Below are positions 36,625 to 48,097 of a stretch of 64,000 nt of DNA, in pieces. Position numbers and translations under genes: made by a program. The notes under the pieces were generated by a model. The model did not search any database. It saw nothing but the letters and a program-made list of their open reading frames with translations, and had not been told where the DNA came from. The stretch comes from Tulasnella sp. 424. Lineage: Eukaryota > Basidiomycota > Agaricomycetes > Cantharellales > Tulasnellaceae. Each line of letters opens with the position of its first letter. Position 1 is the stretch's first letter. Location of the stretch: positions 1 through 64,000 of the forward strand of contig WSUB01000114.1 in assembly GCA_019633425.1 (NCBI GenBank). The letters run 5' to 3'.

Positions 36625-38314
36625 ATGTCAGGCGGCCCCGATATCTCTGACCACAACTTGCCCCACAACACCCAGCCGACCGAGGACTGTAGATACGAAG
36701 GTCATAGCGAGGCAGAAGAGAAGATAGCTCCGCCGGAAAGTGTGCGCCTCTCATCCTTCCCACTCACTGGAAACGCCAAACTAACTTTTGTGCTGCATCT
36801 TAGAGTGAAGCGCATTACTTACCGTCAGAAATCTGGACGGAGGTTTGCAGAGCGCTTCGGCAACTTGACCAGGAGGATGCGACAGGCGAGCACGAGTGGG
36901 AGTCAGGGCACTATTCGGGACCTTCCGTTCGGATCATGAACCGGGGCGGACCTATCTGTACATCTCGATCGCTTGTTCCCCTTTCAGAAACTTGCCTTTA
37001 CCTCTATCGAGTCTCCATTCCCGTGCTCCTCGAGACAGTCCGCCTCTCCCCTCAACCTTCGCATAAAGGCGCAGGCGACTTCCCAGTCCTTCAACAAATA
37101 AGGGCCCTTAGACGCCTCCCCGATAGTCGTATGAGAGGCGTCAACGGCCTCGCGGTTGAGCTTCGGTATCGCACAGATGCGATTCGCGAGGAGGTGTTCC
37201 TCAGCCGACTCGACGATCTGCTGGCCCGACTCCCTAGCCTTCGTCATCTTACCTTGGTACGGATACCACTCAGTGGAGCCGTCATGCGGAGGATTACAGC
37301 CTTGCCCCTCACGGATCTCCGTTTGTGGAAATCGGGCTCGTCTCAAAGTATGATGGACATCTCGGCGTGCATTGCGCCAAGTCCTCAAGTTAAGTTGCGT
37401 TCTCTGCTTGCTAACGACTATGATCCCGTGGACGAAATTGATCGTCAATGGGTCTCCCGGCTCGTTACACAGAGTATGGTGGATATGCTACTCGACGTTG
37501 CATTCCTGCCACCCTTATCCGATACCCCGACTATTCTACAGGGCTTACGGTACCTCGCCCTCCAAAGTTTTGTTCAACCTCTAGACTCAACCGACAAGCT
37601 CTTCACAAGGGTCCCCAATGTCGAGGAAATTTGTATGTGGGTCAACGCACCAACAAATTCCTCACCTGTCCAACTGCCTATTCTGTCCAACATCTCTCGT
37701 CTCACTTGTCATGATTACTGGCTCCCATATCTGGTTCGCGGGGCTCGTGCTGTCCAGATCATGGTGACAGCAGTTTCGCCGGCAACGAGGCTCGAGCAGA
37801 TACTTCAATCCTTGAGTGGAAGTACAGAACCAGTCCAAAACCTCAGCCTGCACTATGAACGCCAGTATCCACAGGACGCGTGGTCGCGGGACGCCTTGAA
37901 GGAGCTGGTTGGCCTGCTTCCCGATTTAGGATACCTCAGGTTCCGGATGGAAGATCCTACGGTATGTTGTGGAACTTGCCTCCTTTCAAGTACTCTCGTG
38001 TCGAGGATCTAAACCTGGCGCTTTATTAGCAACGCGATCCTCGGGAGTCGTTGCGACTCATAGGGAAGCTGCACTTTCTACAATCTGTCTCGTTTAGCCT
38101 TCAACAGTGGCAATACGTTACTTCCATTCGACGTAGATTACAGAATCGACCGATGTGTAAATTCAATATATATAGGTCCCCTATTTTCTGTAGATATATA
38201 AACTTTGGGGCATCGACCTTCGTGCCGCAATATGCCCATGTCTTCAGTTCCATTCAGCGCCAAACATGCCCGTCGCCGAGGTCTAATTCTCGAAGTTGCT
38301 TTGATTGTATCTAG
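36625..38314 (+). CDS. F-box / leucine-rich protein 2 (C-terminus altered)
   Basis: Exons 36625-36741, 36804-37961 and 38030-38314 join in frame. The F-box lies at residues 42-70 (AHYLPSEIWTEVCRALRQLD), followed by SLVPLSETCLYLYRVSIPVL. The leucine-rich part includes RLPSLRHLTLVRIPLSG and QGLRYLALQSF. It is the close paralogue of F-box 3. In its last exon about 190 bases present in F-box 3 are missing after SFSLQ, and the frame downstream is shifted, so the final 60 residues (from QWQYVTSIRRR) are unrelated to the family. It may still be made, with an altered tail. Confidence 0.75.
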
Positions 38315-38362
38315 TGTAGCAACAAAGCGACTGCGAAATTCATTCCTCTGCGTATCCTACAC

Positions 38363-39604
38363 TCATTCATCACTGGCTTCCTGCCATGCGCTCTCTCCAT
38401 CACCCAAATTAGCTGACTTGCCTTCCTCTGGTGGGACGGACGTCGATGCTGAACGTGGCTTGAAACCCTTGCGCTTTGAAACCTGGGATGGCCCTTTGGA
38501 GGCAACTTTACCGCGCACCTTTGCATTCTCCGCCTTGCGACGATTTTGCAACACACCGATGACGAGCTCCCGGCAGGCCCAGTCATTTTTGAACCGCTTG
38601 AGATAGTCGTGCCTGAATTTCATCTGTTGGAAGGATGGCCGGTCAGTCTTCAACGTTAATCGCAAGAAATGAGAAGGCTCAGGCTTATTGTGAGACGAGG
38701 CACCTGATTGTAGCAGTTAGCAAGCCTTGCCGGATCCTGTTCGTCGAACTTGAGTTTCCACTCCAGGCCAGTCTCCACAACTGTGTCTCGAGTCGTAGCC
38801 TTGTGTCAGGTTTGTTAGTTGCTTCCACCAAGCATTCCCAATCAGATAGACTTACCAATATCGCGTTGTACATATGGCCGTCATTCTCTAGTCTTAGAGC
38901 TTCCTGCATATTCCAACCGTTCTTACCCCTTTCGCCCGGAGGTCGAGGAATAGGTTCATCGTCTTCATCGTCTTCGTCATCTTTGTCGTCATCGCTGGTA
39001 CCCTGATTTGCTTCGTTTTCTTGGGCCCACTGCGCCTTGTACTTGAGAAGGCGACGATTGTCACTCTCGAGCACTTTGTAACGCTCTGCAATAAAGCTTG
39101 GAAATCAGTAGGTGCATACTTGTGCTTGTAAAATAGGAATGACAGCGTACCAAGTAATTGAGCGAGATCCGGATCGACAGCAGCATTACCCGAGCTAGGC
39201 GGTCTCCGTTCTGCGGTTGTCTGTGCATTTAGACCAGGGCGTGGATTCTGCGGAAGGTCCTCGTCCAGCTCATTGAGTTGCCAGGGATCGTTGTTGCCTG
39301 ATGTTACAAGAGGGTCGACTTGGACCATGGTTTTAGTCGTCGTGCTTGACCTTGCTGAGGGGTTGGAGCTTGTGACCGTTCCAGGTGGGCCTGCGGTTCG
39401 CTTTTTGCTGATTTTGGCTGGGGGTGGCACCGCATCTTCATCGACGCTGTCGCCATCGTCGTCGGTAGCGGCTTTCCGTTTCTTTCCGTGGCCCTTGCCT
39501 GTGGTGGGTGCAGGGACTGAGGGTGAGGGTGCAGAGCTGGAAGCGGACGCGGAACCAGTTGCTTCGGAAGCTCGGGCTGCAACGGTGGCGCTGCGAGTGG
39601 CCAT
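38363..39604 (-). CDS. Unrecognised acidic / coiled-coil nuclear-type protein
   Basis: Four exons on the minus strand join in frame. From ATG 39604 the N-terminal third is Ser/Ala/Pro-rich with a KKRKAATDDDGDS segment like a nuclear localisation signal. A predicted coiled coil (ERYKVLESDNRRLLKYKAQW) is followed by a run of DD/DE repeats. A conserved-looking C-terminal part includes ATTRDTVVETGLEWKLKFDE and KFRHDYLKRFKNDWACRELV, then a basic tail. The frame is open upstream to 39934, so a start at 39835 is possible. I do not recognise the family. It sits between the two copies of the F-box duplication but is not repeated itself. Confidence 0.6.
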
Positions 39605-40151
39605 GGTTATGGTGAGAGAAAAAGGAGCGACAGTCGAGGGAAGAGAAATTATGATGGATGAGCCACAAGATGGGCATGAGGTCGATGAAGGTGCGATCTT
39701 AATATCGAGGGGAGGTGGTGGTGATCTGGGGACAGGAGTTGGTGCTTCATGTTGTTCAAAATCAAAGTCGCTTCTGGGCGACAATCCAAGTTGCAATGAT
39801 ATCAACGCCGATGGTGTCGGGCTGAAGTCGTCCATTTCAGACCCTGGGGGAGTGTAGAGGTGGTTGAGACACGGATGGAGTGTGGGTCGATGTTGGCGGG
39901 TGCGGCCTCCCGACGAGAGCCACTCCAGTGTCAAACGGCTGTTGGAAACATACGACTGGAAGGTTCCAATAATGGTATAATCTTTAGGTAATCATTGGCT
40001 GCTCTTCGACGTGATCCGAAATCGAAATGAAAATGAAAGGGTGCGGGCGCGCCGCGCGGCACGCCCCCAACATACCCTCCCAACCAAACGCAAAAACGCC
40101 TAAAACGGCAAATATACTACCATCGCTTCGTGGAGCTCAAAGTGATGATCC

Positions 40152-40345
40152 ATATATGATGCAGATGAGCTGTGGCAAATGAGGGGCAGGACAAAGATCT
40201 ACAACAGACAACGTGACTTCCAGCTTCCAGGTCATCCCAACTATCACATTCCCAGAAACATCCGAAATCACTACAACCGTTGGGTATAAACAACAGTAAA
40301 AGGAGAAAAATTCCGACGCCTAAAATGGTAGAAGTATGATGCGCG
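40152..40345. repeat. Copy of the GH71-to-F-box-4 intergenic DNA
   Basis: A diverged direct copy of about 44747-44965, recognisable by GGCAAATGAGGGGCAGG, AAGATCTACAACAGACAACG, CAGGTCATCCCAACTA and ACTACAACCGTTGGG in the same order. It contains no gene. It marks a second duplication within the F-box cluster. Confidence 0.85.
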
Positions 40346-40440
40346 TGGAACACAAAAATGAACAGATTTGCTCATTCGTTCGGGGATCGCGCTAGAAATG
40401 GGACGGGGAGAAATGGAAGCACTATTATCAGATAAACGGG

Positions 40441-40952
40441 TTGACGGTTACAATACGCTACTTTGATTCGAAGTTGATTACTGAGGGCAACGTGCCACTA
40501 CGTAACCTCAGCTTGACCTACGCGAGGGTCTGGCCCCAAGGGGCACGGATACCGGATGATGTAGAGCACGTTGTTCGGTATTTCCCCGAGTTGGAAATCT
40601 TTCGCTTCAGGATGCAGGATCCTAAAGTAGGTTCAGACACTATCAATTAATCAGCTATCAGGTCTCTAACGCACGTAAAAAGGTTTCCAGCTTAATACAA
40701 GCAATATTTTACATTTCGCGGCTTGACAAACTCCGCCTCGTCGCTTTCGGTCTCGCCGCTCGCAGAGACATCCCAGACGATGCCTGGCAGAAGCTGAAGC
40801 TTAGAGAGCTTCTTAGCCAAACAAAATTGTCGTTTATTGAAAAGATTTACCTTATTGGGAAGGGCGAATGGAAATTGGAAAAGAGGAGAGTATGGAAACT
40901 CTGGAAGGGGGAGGGACGTACGATCTGTCTCGCTCTGACTCGCATTTGGTGA
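40441..40952 (+). pseudogene. Chimeric F-box gene tail fragment
   Basis: The first 45 or so bases match the end of F-box 3 (IRYFDSKLIT); the sequence then switches at about 40484 to the tail of F-box 1 (GNVPLRNLSLTYARVWPQGA) and continues through the F-box 1 intron and last exon to a stop at 40950-40952. The F-box and most repeats are absent. It is a recombination product between two paralogues and has no usable start, so I treat it as a non-functional fragment. Confidence 0.85.
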
Positions 40953-41180
40953 ATCTAAGGGTTGTAATAGGTTGGACTTGGACTATGCTCTCATTTAGGT
41001 ACCATGTTTACCCCAGTTTCCGCGCGGCGTTCAGAAATCGTGGCTGCAAACGCCCGATGCCGTGTATGCACAGCCTGTGCATATTGGACACGGCATAGGG
41101 CGTTTCCCACCCCCACGTCCTCGATTTCCACCTCAGAAAACACCTACTCCAGCACCACCACGACCCTCCTCATCCTCTGA
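40487..41180. repeat. Start of the F-box duplication unit, right copy
   Basis: Partner of 35928-36600, with small indels, continuing into F-box 3. Confidence 0.88.
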
Positions 41181-41203
41181 AATATATGTTGACCCAAGAA
41201 AAC

Positions 41204-42920
41204 ATGTCAAACGGTCCAGATACCTCTGACCACAACTTGCTGCACAACACCCAGCCGACCGAGGACTGGAGACACGAAGGTGATGGAGAGGCAGAAGAGA
41301 AGATAGCTCCGTCGGAAAGTGTGCGCCTCTCATCCGTCCCACTCACTGGAAACGCCAAACTAAATGTTGTGCTGCATCTTAGAGTGAATCACATTACTTA
41401 CCGTCAGAAATCTGGACGGAGGTTTGCAGAGCGCTTCGGCAACTTGACCAGGAGGATGAGACAGGCGACCACGAGTGGGAGTCAGAGCACTATTCGGGAC
41501 CTTCCACTCGGATCATGAACCGGGGCGGACCTATCTTTACATCTCGATCCCTCGTTCCCCTTTCAGAAACTTGCCGTTACCTCTATGGAGTCTCCATCCC
41601 CGTGCTCCTCGAGACAGTCCGCCTCTCCCCTCAACCTTCTCATAAGGGAGCGGGCGACCTTCCAGTCCTTCAACAAATAAGGGCCCTTGGGCGCCTCCCC
41701 GATAGTCGTCTAAGAGGCGTCAACGGCCTCGCGGTTGAGCTTCGGTATCGCATAGGGCAAGCGATTAGAGAGGAGGTGTTCCTCAGCCGACTCGACGATC
41801 TGCTGGCCCGACTCCCTAACCTTCGTCATCTTACCTTGGTACGGATACCACTCAATGGAGTCGTCATGCGGAGGATTACAGCCTTGCCTCTCATGGATCT
41901 CCGTTTGTGGAAATCGACCCCGTATCACAGTATGATGGACATCTCGGCGTGTATTGCGCCAAGGCCTCAGGTCAAGTTGCGTTCCCTGCTTGTGAGGCCT
42001 AGCTCCGGGGATCACGTGAACGATGTCGGTCGTCGATGGGTCTCCTGGCTCATCACCCAGAGTATGGTGGATATGCTGCTCGACGTCGCATTCCTGCCAC
42101 CCTTATCCGATACCCCGACTATCCTAGAGGGCTTACGGCACCTCGCCCTCCAAAGTTTTGGACAACCTCTAGACTCAACCAACCAGCTCTCCACCTTCTT
42201 CTCAAGGGTACCCAGTCTCGAAGGGCTTTGTATGTGGGTCAATGCACCAACAGGTTCTTCACCTGTCCAACTGCCCATTCTGTCCAACGTCTCTCGTCTC
42301 GCTTGTCATGCTTACTGGCTCCCATATCTGGTTCGCGGGACTCGTGCTATCGAGATCGTGGTGACAGCAATTTTGCCGGCAACGACGCCCGAGCAGATAC
42401 TTCAATCCTTGAGTGGAAGTACACAACCAGTTCAAAGAATCAGCCTGCATTACGAAAGCGAATATCCACAGGGCGCGTGGCCGCCGGACGCCTTGGAGGA
42501 GCTGGTTCACCTCCTTCCCGACCTAGAATACCTCAGATTCCGGATGGAAGATCCTACGGTATGTTGTGACTTTTGCAGGTTTTTAAGTACTCTCGTGTCG
42601 AGGATCTAAACGTGACCCTTTATTAGCAACACGATCCTCAGAAGTCGTTGCGACTCATAGGAAAGCTGCGCTTTCTACAACATATCTCTTTTAACCTCCC
42701 ATCAAACCGACAAGAATTCGGCCCATCCTGGCAGGAATCTACCCTAGCGCAGTTGATCGACCAGACAAAATCATCTAAACTCCGCAAAGTTTCTTTTGTT
42801 CGGGCATCGCATTGGGAAATGTATGGGGAGAAATGCATATGGAAGTATCGGATGGATGGGTCAACAGTGGCAATACGCTACTTTGATTCGAAGTTGATTA
42901 CTGCATCGACCAATATATAA
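41204..42920 (+). CDS. F-box / leucine-rich protein 3
   Basis: Three exons (41204-41320, 41383-42558, 42627-42920), each a multiple of three, give 528 residues. The F-box reads HYLPSEIWTEVCRALRQLDQ, followed by SLVPLSETCRYLYGVSIPVL. Leucine-rich stretches include RLPNLRHLTLVRIPLNGVVM. The intact C-terminus ends LRKVSFVRASHWEMYGEK, then a block with VAIRYFDSKLIT. Compared with F-box 2 this copy keeps the full last exon and is probably the intact member. It is convergent with F-box 4; only 26 bases separate the stop codons. Confidence 0.82.
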
Positions 42921-42946
42921 AGCTGATACCTATACAGGCCACCTAT

Positions 42947-44593
42947 TCACTGTAGATATGTAAATTTTGGTGCATCGACCTTCGGGCCGCAATAGATCCA
43001 AGTCTTCAGTTCCACCCAGCGCCAAACATGCCCGTCGCCGAGGTCTAATTCTCGAAGTCGTTTTGATTTGGACAGTGCTACCAAGTCCCGAAGTCGCGCT
43101 TCTCGCCATGAAAACCAATCTTGTGGGTCTCTGTGAGTTAACATTTCGGGAGAAATAAGGGCGATCGTCTGCAACGATTCTAATCGGGCAATAATTGGGA
43201 TCGCAGCAATAATCCCCTTTGAAGCGAGAGTTATGTAGTCAGCAAAAAAACAAAAGGTGAAATGCTCTTCGACTCGTTTTCAAAATCGTACCTGCGCATC
43301 TGGCATAACTAGCCCAAGTTCCTCCAAGGCACCAAAGCTCTGAACGAGTTGCTCCAGAATCTCTAGACTGTTTTGGGAATCGCATCTCCAAAAGTTAATT
43401 GCATCGAGGGTTTTGATAGGCGTTGTCGATTTTCTAATCAATTCAAGGATCATCCTCCAATCATCGCCTTGCCATTCATACGGCCTCCATCTCGAGTCGG
43501 TCCTGGGAGGTCCGAGTCTAAGATGCTCCACTGGTCGTCCGAGAACCAGATGTTCCACCATCTCTACGTCGCAAGCAATCGTTTGCAGGTGCTTGAGCTT
43601 CTGGAACCTGACCGCATGCTCGTTCAGGACGTTTTCGCTTATGCCGTAGAGGTATAACCCCTGAAGCGAGATGCAGCGCTCGAGAGCGGTAACTACTTTA
43701 TCCGGTCCCAGCGTTACGTATGTTTCACCCATCATCAGCACCAGCTCACGCAGACCGGTACACGCTGCCCAGCGTATGGCGAAGAAACTCCGCAACTCGA
43801 CCACCAAGTGTGTCAAAGCGGGAGAAACGAGGAAATCAAGGGCAGCTGGAAGATCATCTCCGTGATAATCGGCGGGAGTTGTTTCGAGGACCTGAAGGCT
43901 TTGAAGGCTGAGATGGGCCGGGCCGGCGGACGATTCCCGATCTGTTGTTGGGATGTTGAAAAAATGGCCATTTTCGACCGCGAGGTGTTGCAGATTTGTC
44001 AGCTTCAGGAGCGCCCCCAAGTCAATGCGGATATTGGCTAAATGGACTCGGCGAACGTTCTTCAACGACCGAAGGACATCGTGCCAGAGGTAGAGCTTTG
44101 GTGCACGATGCTCGTGCTGGGCGTCGTATAGTTGCAGCCCAAACGCGAATTCTCGTACGAGGTCCCTCTTCCAAGCTCCCTCCGGTTCCATCAATAACTC
44201 CAACATCCTTGCAGCGTTGCATAACATCCTGATCTGCCTTTGCTCGCCTTTGGTCTCCGGCGGAACCACACGGAGACGCTCCAACGCGATTTGGAAGAGC
44301 GCCTGGCGGAAGTGTCGACAGACGCTGGAAAGACTGAGGAGGTCTCCCGAGTTCAAGACAACGTAATTGGCCCAATGGGGTAGGTGGTGGTTTCTCTTGT
44401 TATTTTGTTTTTGATAGTCCGCGAGCTCCCGCAAGCGGACTGCTTCAGAAATTGCAAGCCAGACATCGGGCGGAATGTATACGGTTTCGGTGCTCCCCTC
44501 ACGCCGCTAAAATATCTCGGATAGGTCAGATTAGAGGCAAGCGATGACTTGTAAGAAGTGCCGAACCATTCCTTGAATTTGGCCAGACGACAT
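42947..44593 (-). CDS. F-box / leucine-rich protein 4
   Basis: Exons 44593-44567, 44506-43292 and 43216-42947 give 503 residues, all in phase 0. A degenerate F-box reads VYIPPDVWLAISEAVR, then NSGDLLSLSSVCRHFRQALF. Leucine-rich repeats follow: NVRRVHLANIRIDLGALLKL, LTNLQHLAVENG, LSLQSLQVLETTPAD. The C-terminal exon ends KRLRELDLGDGHVWRWVEL. It is on the opposite strand and clearly more diverged than F-box 1-3. A decayed copy of its 3' end also lies at about 38170-38300, behind F-box 2, as expected if the unit was duplicated with part of this gene. Confidence 0.8.
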
Positions 44594-44746
44594 GGTGGAA
44601 GTTGAGGCAAAGAGTCACGCATTGGAACTCCGACTGGGGGTTAAGCCTGGGCCCGACTTATGTAATGTAACCCAGGCCCCAACATACAAAGTACCAAGCA
44701 AACAAGAAGCATGCAAAACCAATGTATATCGCACATTGGAACTCTC

Positions 44747-44965
44747 TATCTATGACGCAGACAAGCCACGGCAAATGAGGGGCAGGCAAAAGATCTACAA
44801 CAGACAACGTTGCAACATGACATCCAGGTCATCCCAACTACTACACTCCCAGAAACATTCGAAATCCAAAGAAAAACACTACAACCGTTGGGAAAAAACA
44901 ACACAGAGAGAGAAGAGAAAGAGGAGAAATTCCAGGACCTAGGGGGGTATAAGTACGATACGCGG
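44747..44965. repeat. Repeat partner of 40152-40345
   Basis: Intergenic DNA between F-box 4 and the 3' end of the GH71 gene. The rest of 44594-45001 holds no gene I can recognise. Confidence 0.8.
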
Positions 44966-45001
44966 TTAGCGGGAGCGGTGAGGGGGGATCCAGCATCCAG
45001 T

Positions 45002-47063
45002 TTACGGTCCCGCTGCGGCGTTCATGTTGAAATTGTACGTCTTGGGCGAATGACCAAAGGAAATCGGAGCGGTGAACTCGAAGACCTGCTCTCCACCGCG
45101 TGTCAAAACAGCCGTAGCGCTATCCGCTTCGCCGAGAGGCATGTTGATCTTGTTGACGCCCGCTTTGACTTGAGTCGTGGTCGAAGACGAGCCTTGAGTG
45201 ACGGTGAGAGATCCAGAACCGGTTGAGAAGAGAACGATCCAGAGTTTATCGGTGACCTGGAAAAAAATACGGGGGATAGATGTCAGAAGCCGAGTTGGGA
45301 AAGTCCAACAGCTTGTATTATCCTCCGTACCCAGTCGTAACGATCAGGTCGGGGCAAAGAGTCGCTGCTCGCTTGATCGTTCACGCCGTGCGGACGGCCG
45401 TAGATGAAGATCTTGTCGGAAGTGATCGATGGCCACGAGCCGCTCTTGAACGCAGAGGCGTAGTATCCAGTCATTTCCAGGAAGGCTGAGGGGAGAGGTG
45501 ATGAGGGAACGTTCAGCCGTCAGGCGTATTATAAACTTCCTTATAATCACTCACCTCGATGATCGAAACCATTGACCCAAGCTTCGGAGCCAGGTTGGTC
45601 CTTTCCAATAGGTCCGATGTAGGTAGACTCGCCGTAATCTATTTCGGTGTCCGGTCAATCAAAAACGGGTCAATCGAGGCAGTCGACATGAAACACGCAT
45701 ACCGTTCCAGCTGACAATCTCAACGGCATCGACTTGATTGCGGTGCTCGACCAAGTCTTCCCAACGGCTGTTGTAGAGATGGTCGTCGTTGTGCCAGATA
45801 AAGTTCTTGCCGCCGTAGTGCTAGATGGTAATGTGTCAGTTCGCCCAGCGCTACCTATTGCAGCACAGCTCAAACCCGCTCACAGTAAAGAACCAAGGAG
45901 ATACGGTCGTAATGTAGAGGTCCCCAGCAGCTCGGTTGAGGCCGTCGTGGGAGATGCGGAAGCTATCTTCACTCCAAGAGATGGGTTCGTTGAACTTGGG
46001 CCAAGCACCTCCCCACTAAAGGTTCATCTGGATAAGTGCCACGACAATTACACGTCTAATCCAAGTAAACCCACCAGGAGGTCACCCCCGACAACGGGGT
46101 ACAACGACTTCAGGCTGACGTAGTTGAGGTCGTTGAAGAAAGCAGGGACGAAGCGCGAACCATCGAGCTCGTTTGCCCACTCGCCGCTGCTCTTGCAGTT
46201 GCCACCATCGAACGTCGTGACGATGGCCTTGCCTCCGTTATCCTTGAGCTGAGCAGGGTGATTGGAGTACTTGTCGACGTTGGATTTGATGACGTTGCTG
46301 TCGCCGCAGCCGAGGACGGTCATGTCGAAGCTGAGCAGCATCCTGAAGCCGTTTGCCGCGGCGGCATCGTACGCCGACTGGATCTGATCGGGCTGCCAGC
46401 TGTCGTAGCCAAAGTTGAGGGCGAACGCGTCGCTAGAGGACACCGAAGGGAGCTCGGTCAGGACCGAGGTTCGAGAAGCGCGTCAAGGCTAACTGGTTTT
46501 TTTCTTACATGCCCTGGGCGGCAGCCATCTTTATCTCGGAAGCCCATTGGGACGGCGTGTACGACTGTTAACGCCCACTGAGTTAGAGTCACCCGAGGAT
46601 GAAGGAAGTATTGGGTACGTACATAGGCATTGCCAACGATGAAGTGGGCGATGATGGTCTTGTCATTCCCGCTCGATGTGGCAGACCACCATTTACCACC
46701 AGAGGGCTTCGAGGAACCCTTGACGCCCGGAGTGCTAGATGGCTTTGAGGAGGAGGAGGAAGAGGAGGAAGAGGAAGAGTTGTCTTCGCTGCCGCTCTTG
46801 GTGGGCGAGTTGGTGTCCGAATTTAAATCCGAACTGACGTCGAATGTGACGGCGCTCGGAGATGAAGTGGATGTAGTGCTTGCTCCGTGCACCTTCTTAT
46901 TGCAAACAGCCCGCTTCGAGCCTGGACCTCGATGCGCCCGGCGCGCAATGGCTGAACGCTTGCTGGCAGCTTCGTGATGGTGGCCATGGGCAGGGTGTGT
47001 GAGTTTGGCTGCGACGAAGGATGCCGCCAGAAGAATTGCAAAGGAATGTGACAAAGCGACCAT
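45002..47063 (-). CDS. GH71 alpha-1,3-glucanase (mutanase)
   Basis: Hydrolyses alpha-1,3-glucan, a wall polysaccharide. The signal peptide (HSFAILLAASFVAAKLTHP, ATG 47063) is followed by a basic region and a Ser-rich linker. The catalytic part shows IIAHFIVGNAY, DAFALNFGYDSWQPDQIQSA, FRMLLSFDMTVLGCGD, GSRFVPAFFNDLNYVSLK, GAWPKFNEPISWSEDSF, DAVEIVSWNDYGESTYIGPI and GSWPSITSDKIFIYGRPHG, in the family order. A beta-rich C-terminal domain ends at TAA 45002-45004. Seven or so short introns were inferred from frame changes at GT-AG sites. Secreted; likely acts in wall remodelling or attack on other fungi. The serine linker between signal and catalytic part is longer than usual. Confidence 0.88.
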
Positions 47064-48097
47064 TATTGAGGACGCTACTTATAAACTTTACACTAGAAAG
47101 AGTGGACTTGGTTAAAGGAGAGGAGAGAGAGGGCGTTTTGAAAATGACAGCGAAGCAGCTTAGCACAGAGGCTTTTTAACGAGGGAACGATCCAAGTCTA
47201 ACGGCTTACAATCGCCCTAACTTGGCACCCTGAAGCAACGACAGGAAACAGCAGGAAACGCACGGCCTCGAAACACCACCATCACCACTTGTACAGCAAG
47301 GACCGTGCCTGACCCCACCACTTCCGTCCCTGACATTGACTCAAGGAACCCTCAGCGCGGCTGCGTCAGAAAACGGAATTAGTTCATAGATTGCTCCCAA
47401 ATTAGGGAAAGTGTACGACCTTCCAGAGATCCTGCAGCAGTCCTTCCTCCGTACATCTGTTGCACCCTCAATCATACCAAACCGGGAAAATATTTGGCAT
47501 TTGAGGGGAAAGCAAATATTCAAGCTCCGACTCTCACGCTAACCTAACCGCTACACTGGTTCAAATGTTGAGATCGAGAAATCTCCATCATGTCCTCTCT
47601 AAGTACTTACTTAGACATAAACGCCTTTAAATACAGCACATCTTGTCTACAAGTACAGCCCAGTGTTTGTTTCGCGTGATTGAGCTGGAGGCCGTCCAGC
47701 GCGACCCTTCGTGATCTTCAGCCACACTGGCAAAGGCTCATCTCGGTCAATGTGGTTGATTTGCACGCTGTAGAAAGAGGCCCTGGCTAGTAGACGTGGA
47801 TCGCTCCGTCGGAGAAGTGGCATACATCCGTCCAGAGGAAGTCTGGGTGCGCTCGACGTTGACATGGGCATCGTCGATTTTGGGGGACAATCGGGCTTGC
47901 AACACACGTGGTCTCTCGATTTCTTCTCAGTAAATAAAAGCGCGCTTCCTTCTGACTATGCGAAGTTGCGCTGATTCCGCGAAAGGACAGTCAAGAGAGG
48001 TCTCTGCTTTCCCCAATTCGAGGGTCGTGGGAATGGTACACTTGCAGTAATATTAATTGACCTCCGAAATCGTCACATCCACAGTTCTCATCCCGCC
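47064..48097. other. Intergenic; conserved promoter patch of the Gag-like/DM9 genes at its right end
   Basis: No gene recognised. The last 90 bases (GTCGTGGGAATGGT, then CCGAAAT-GTCA, before the ATG at 48098) are also found upstream of the two other family members at about 54890 and 58500, so the promoter was duplicated with the gene. Confidence 0.6.
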
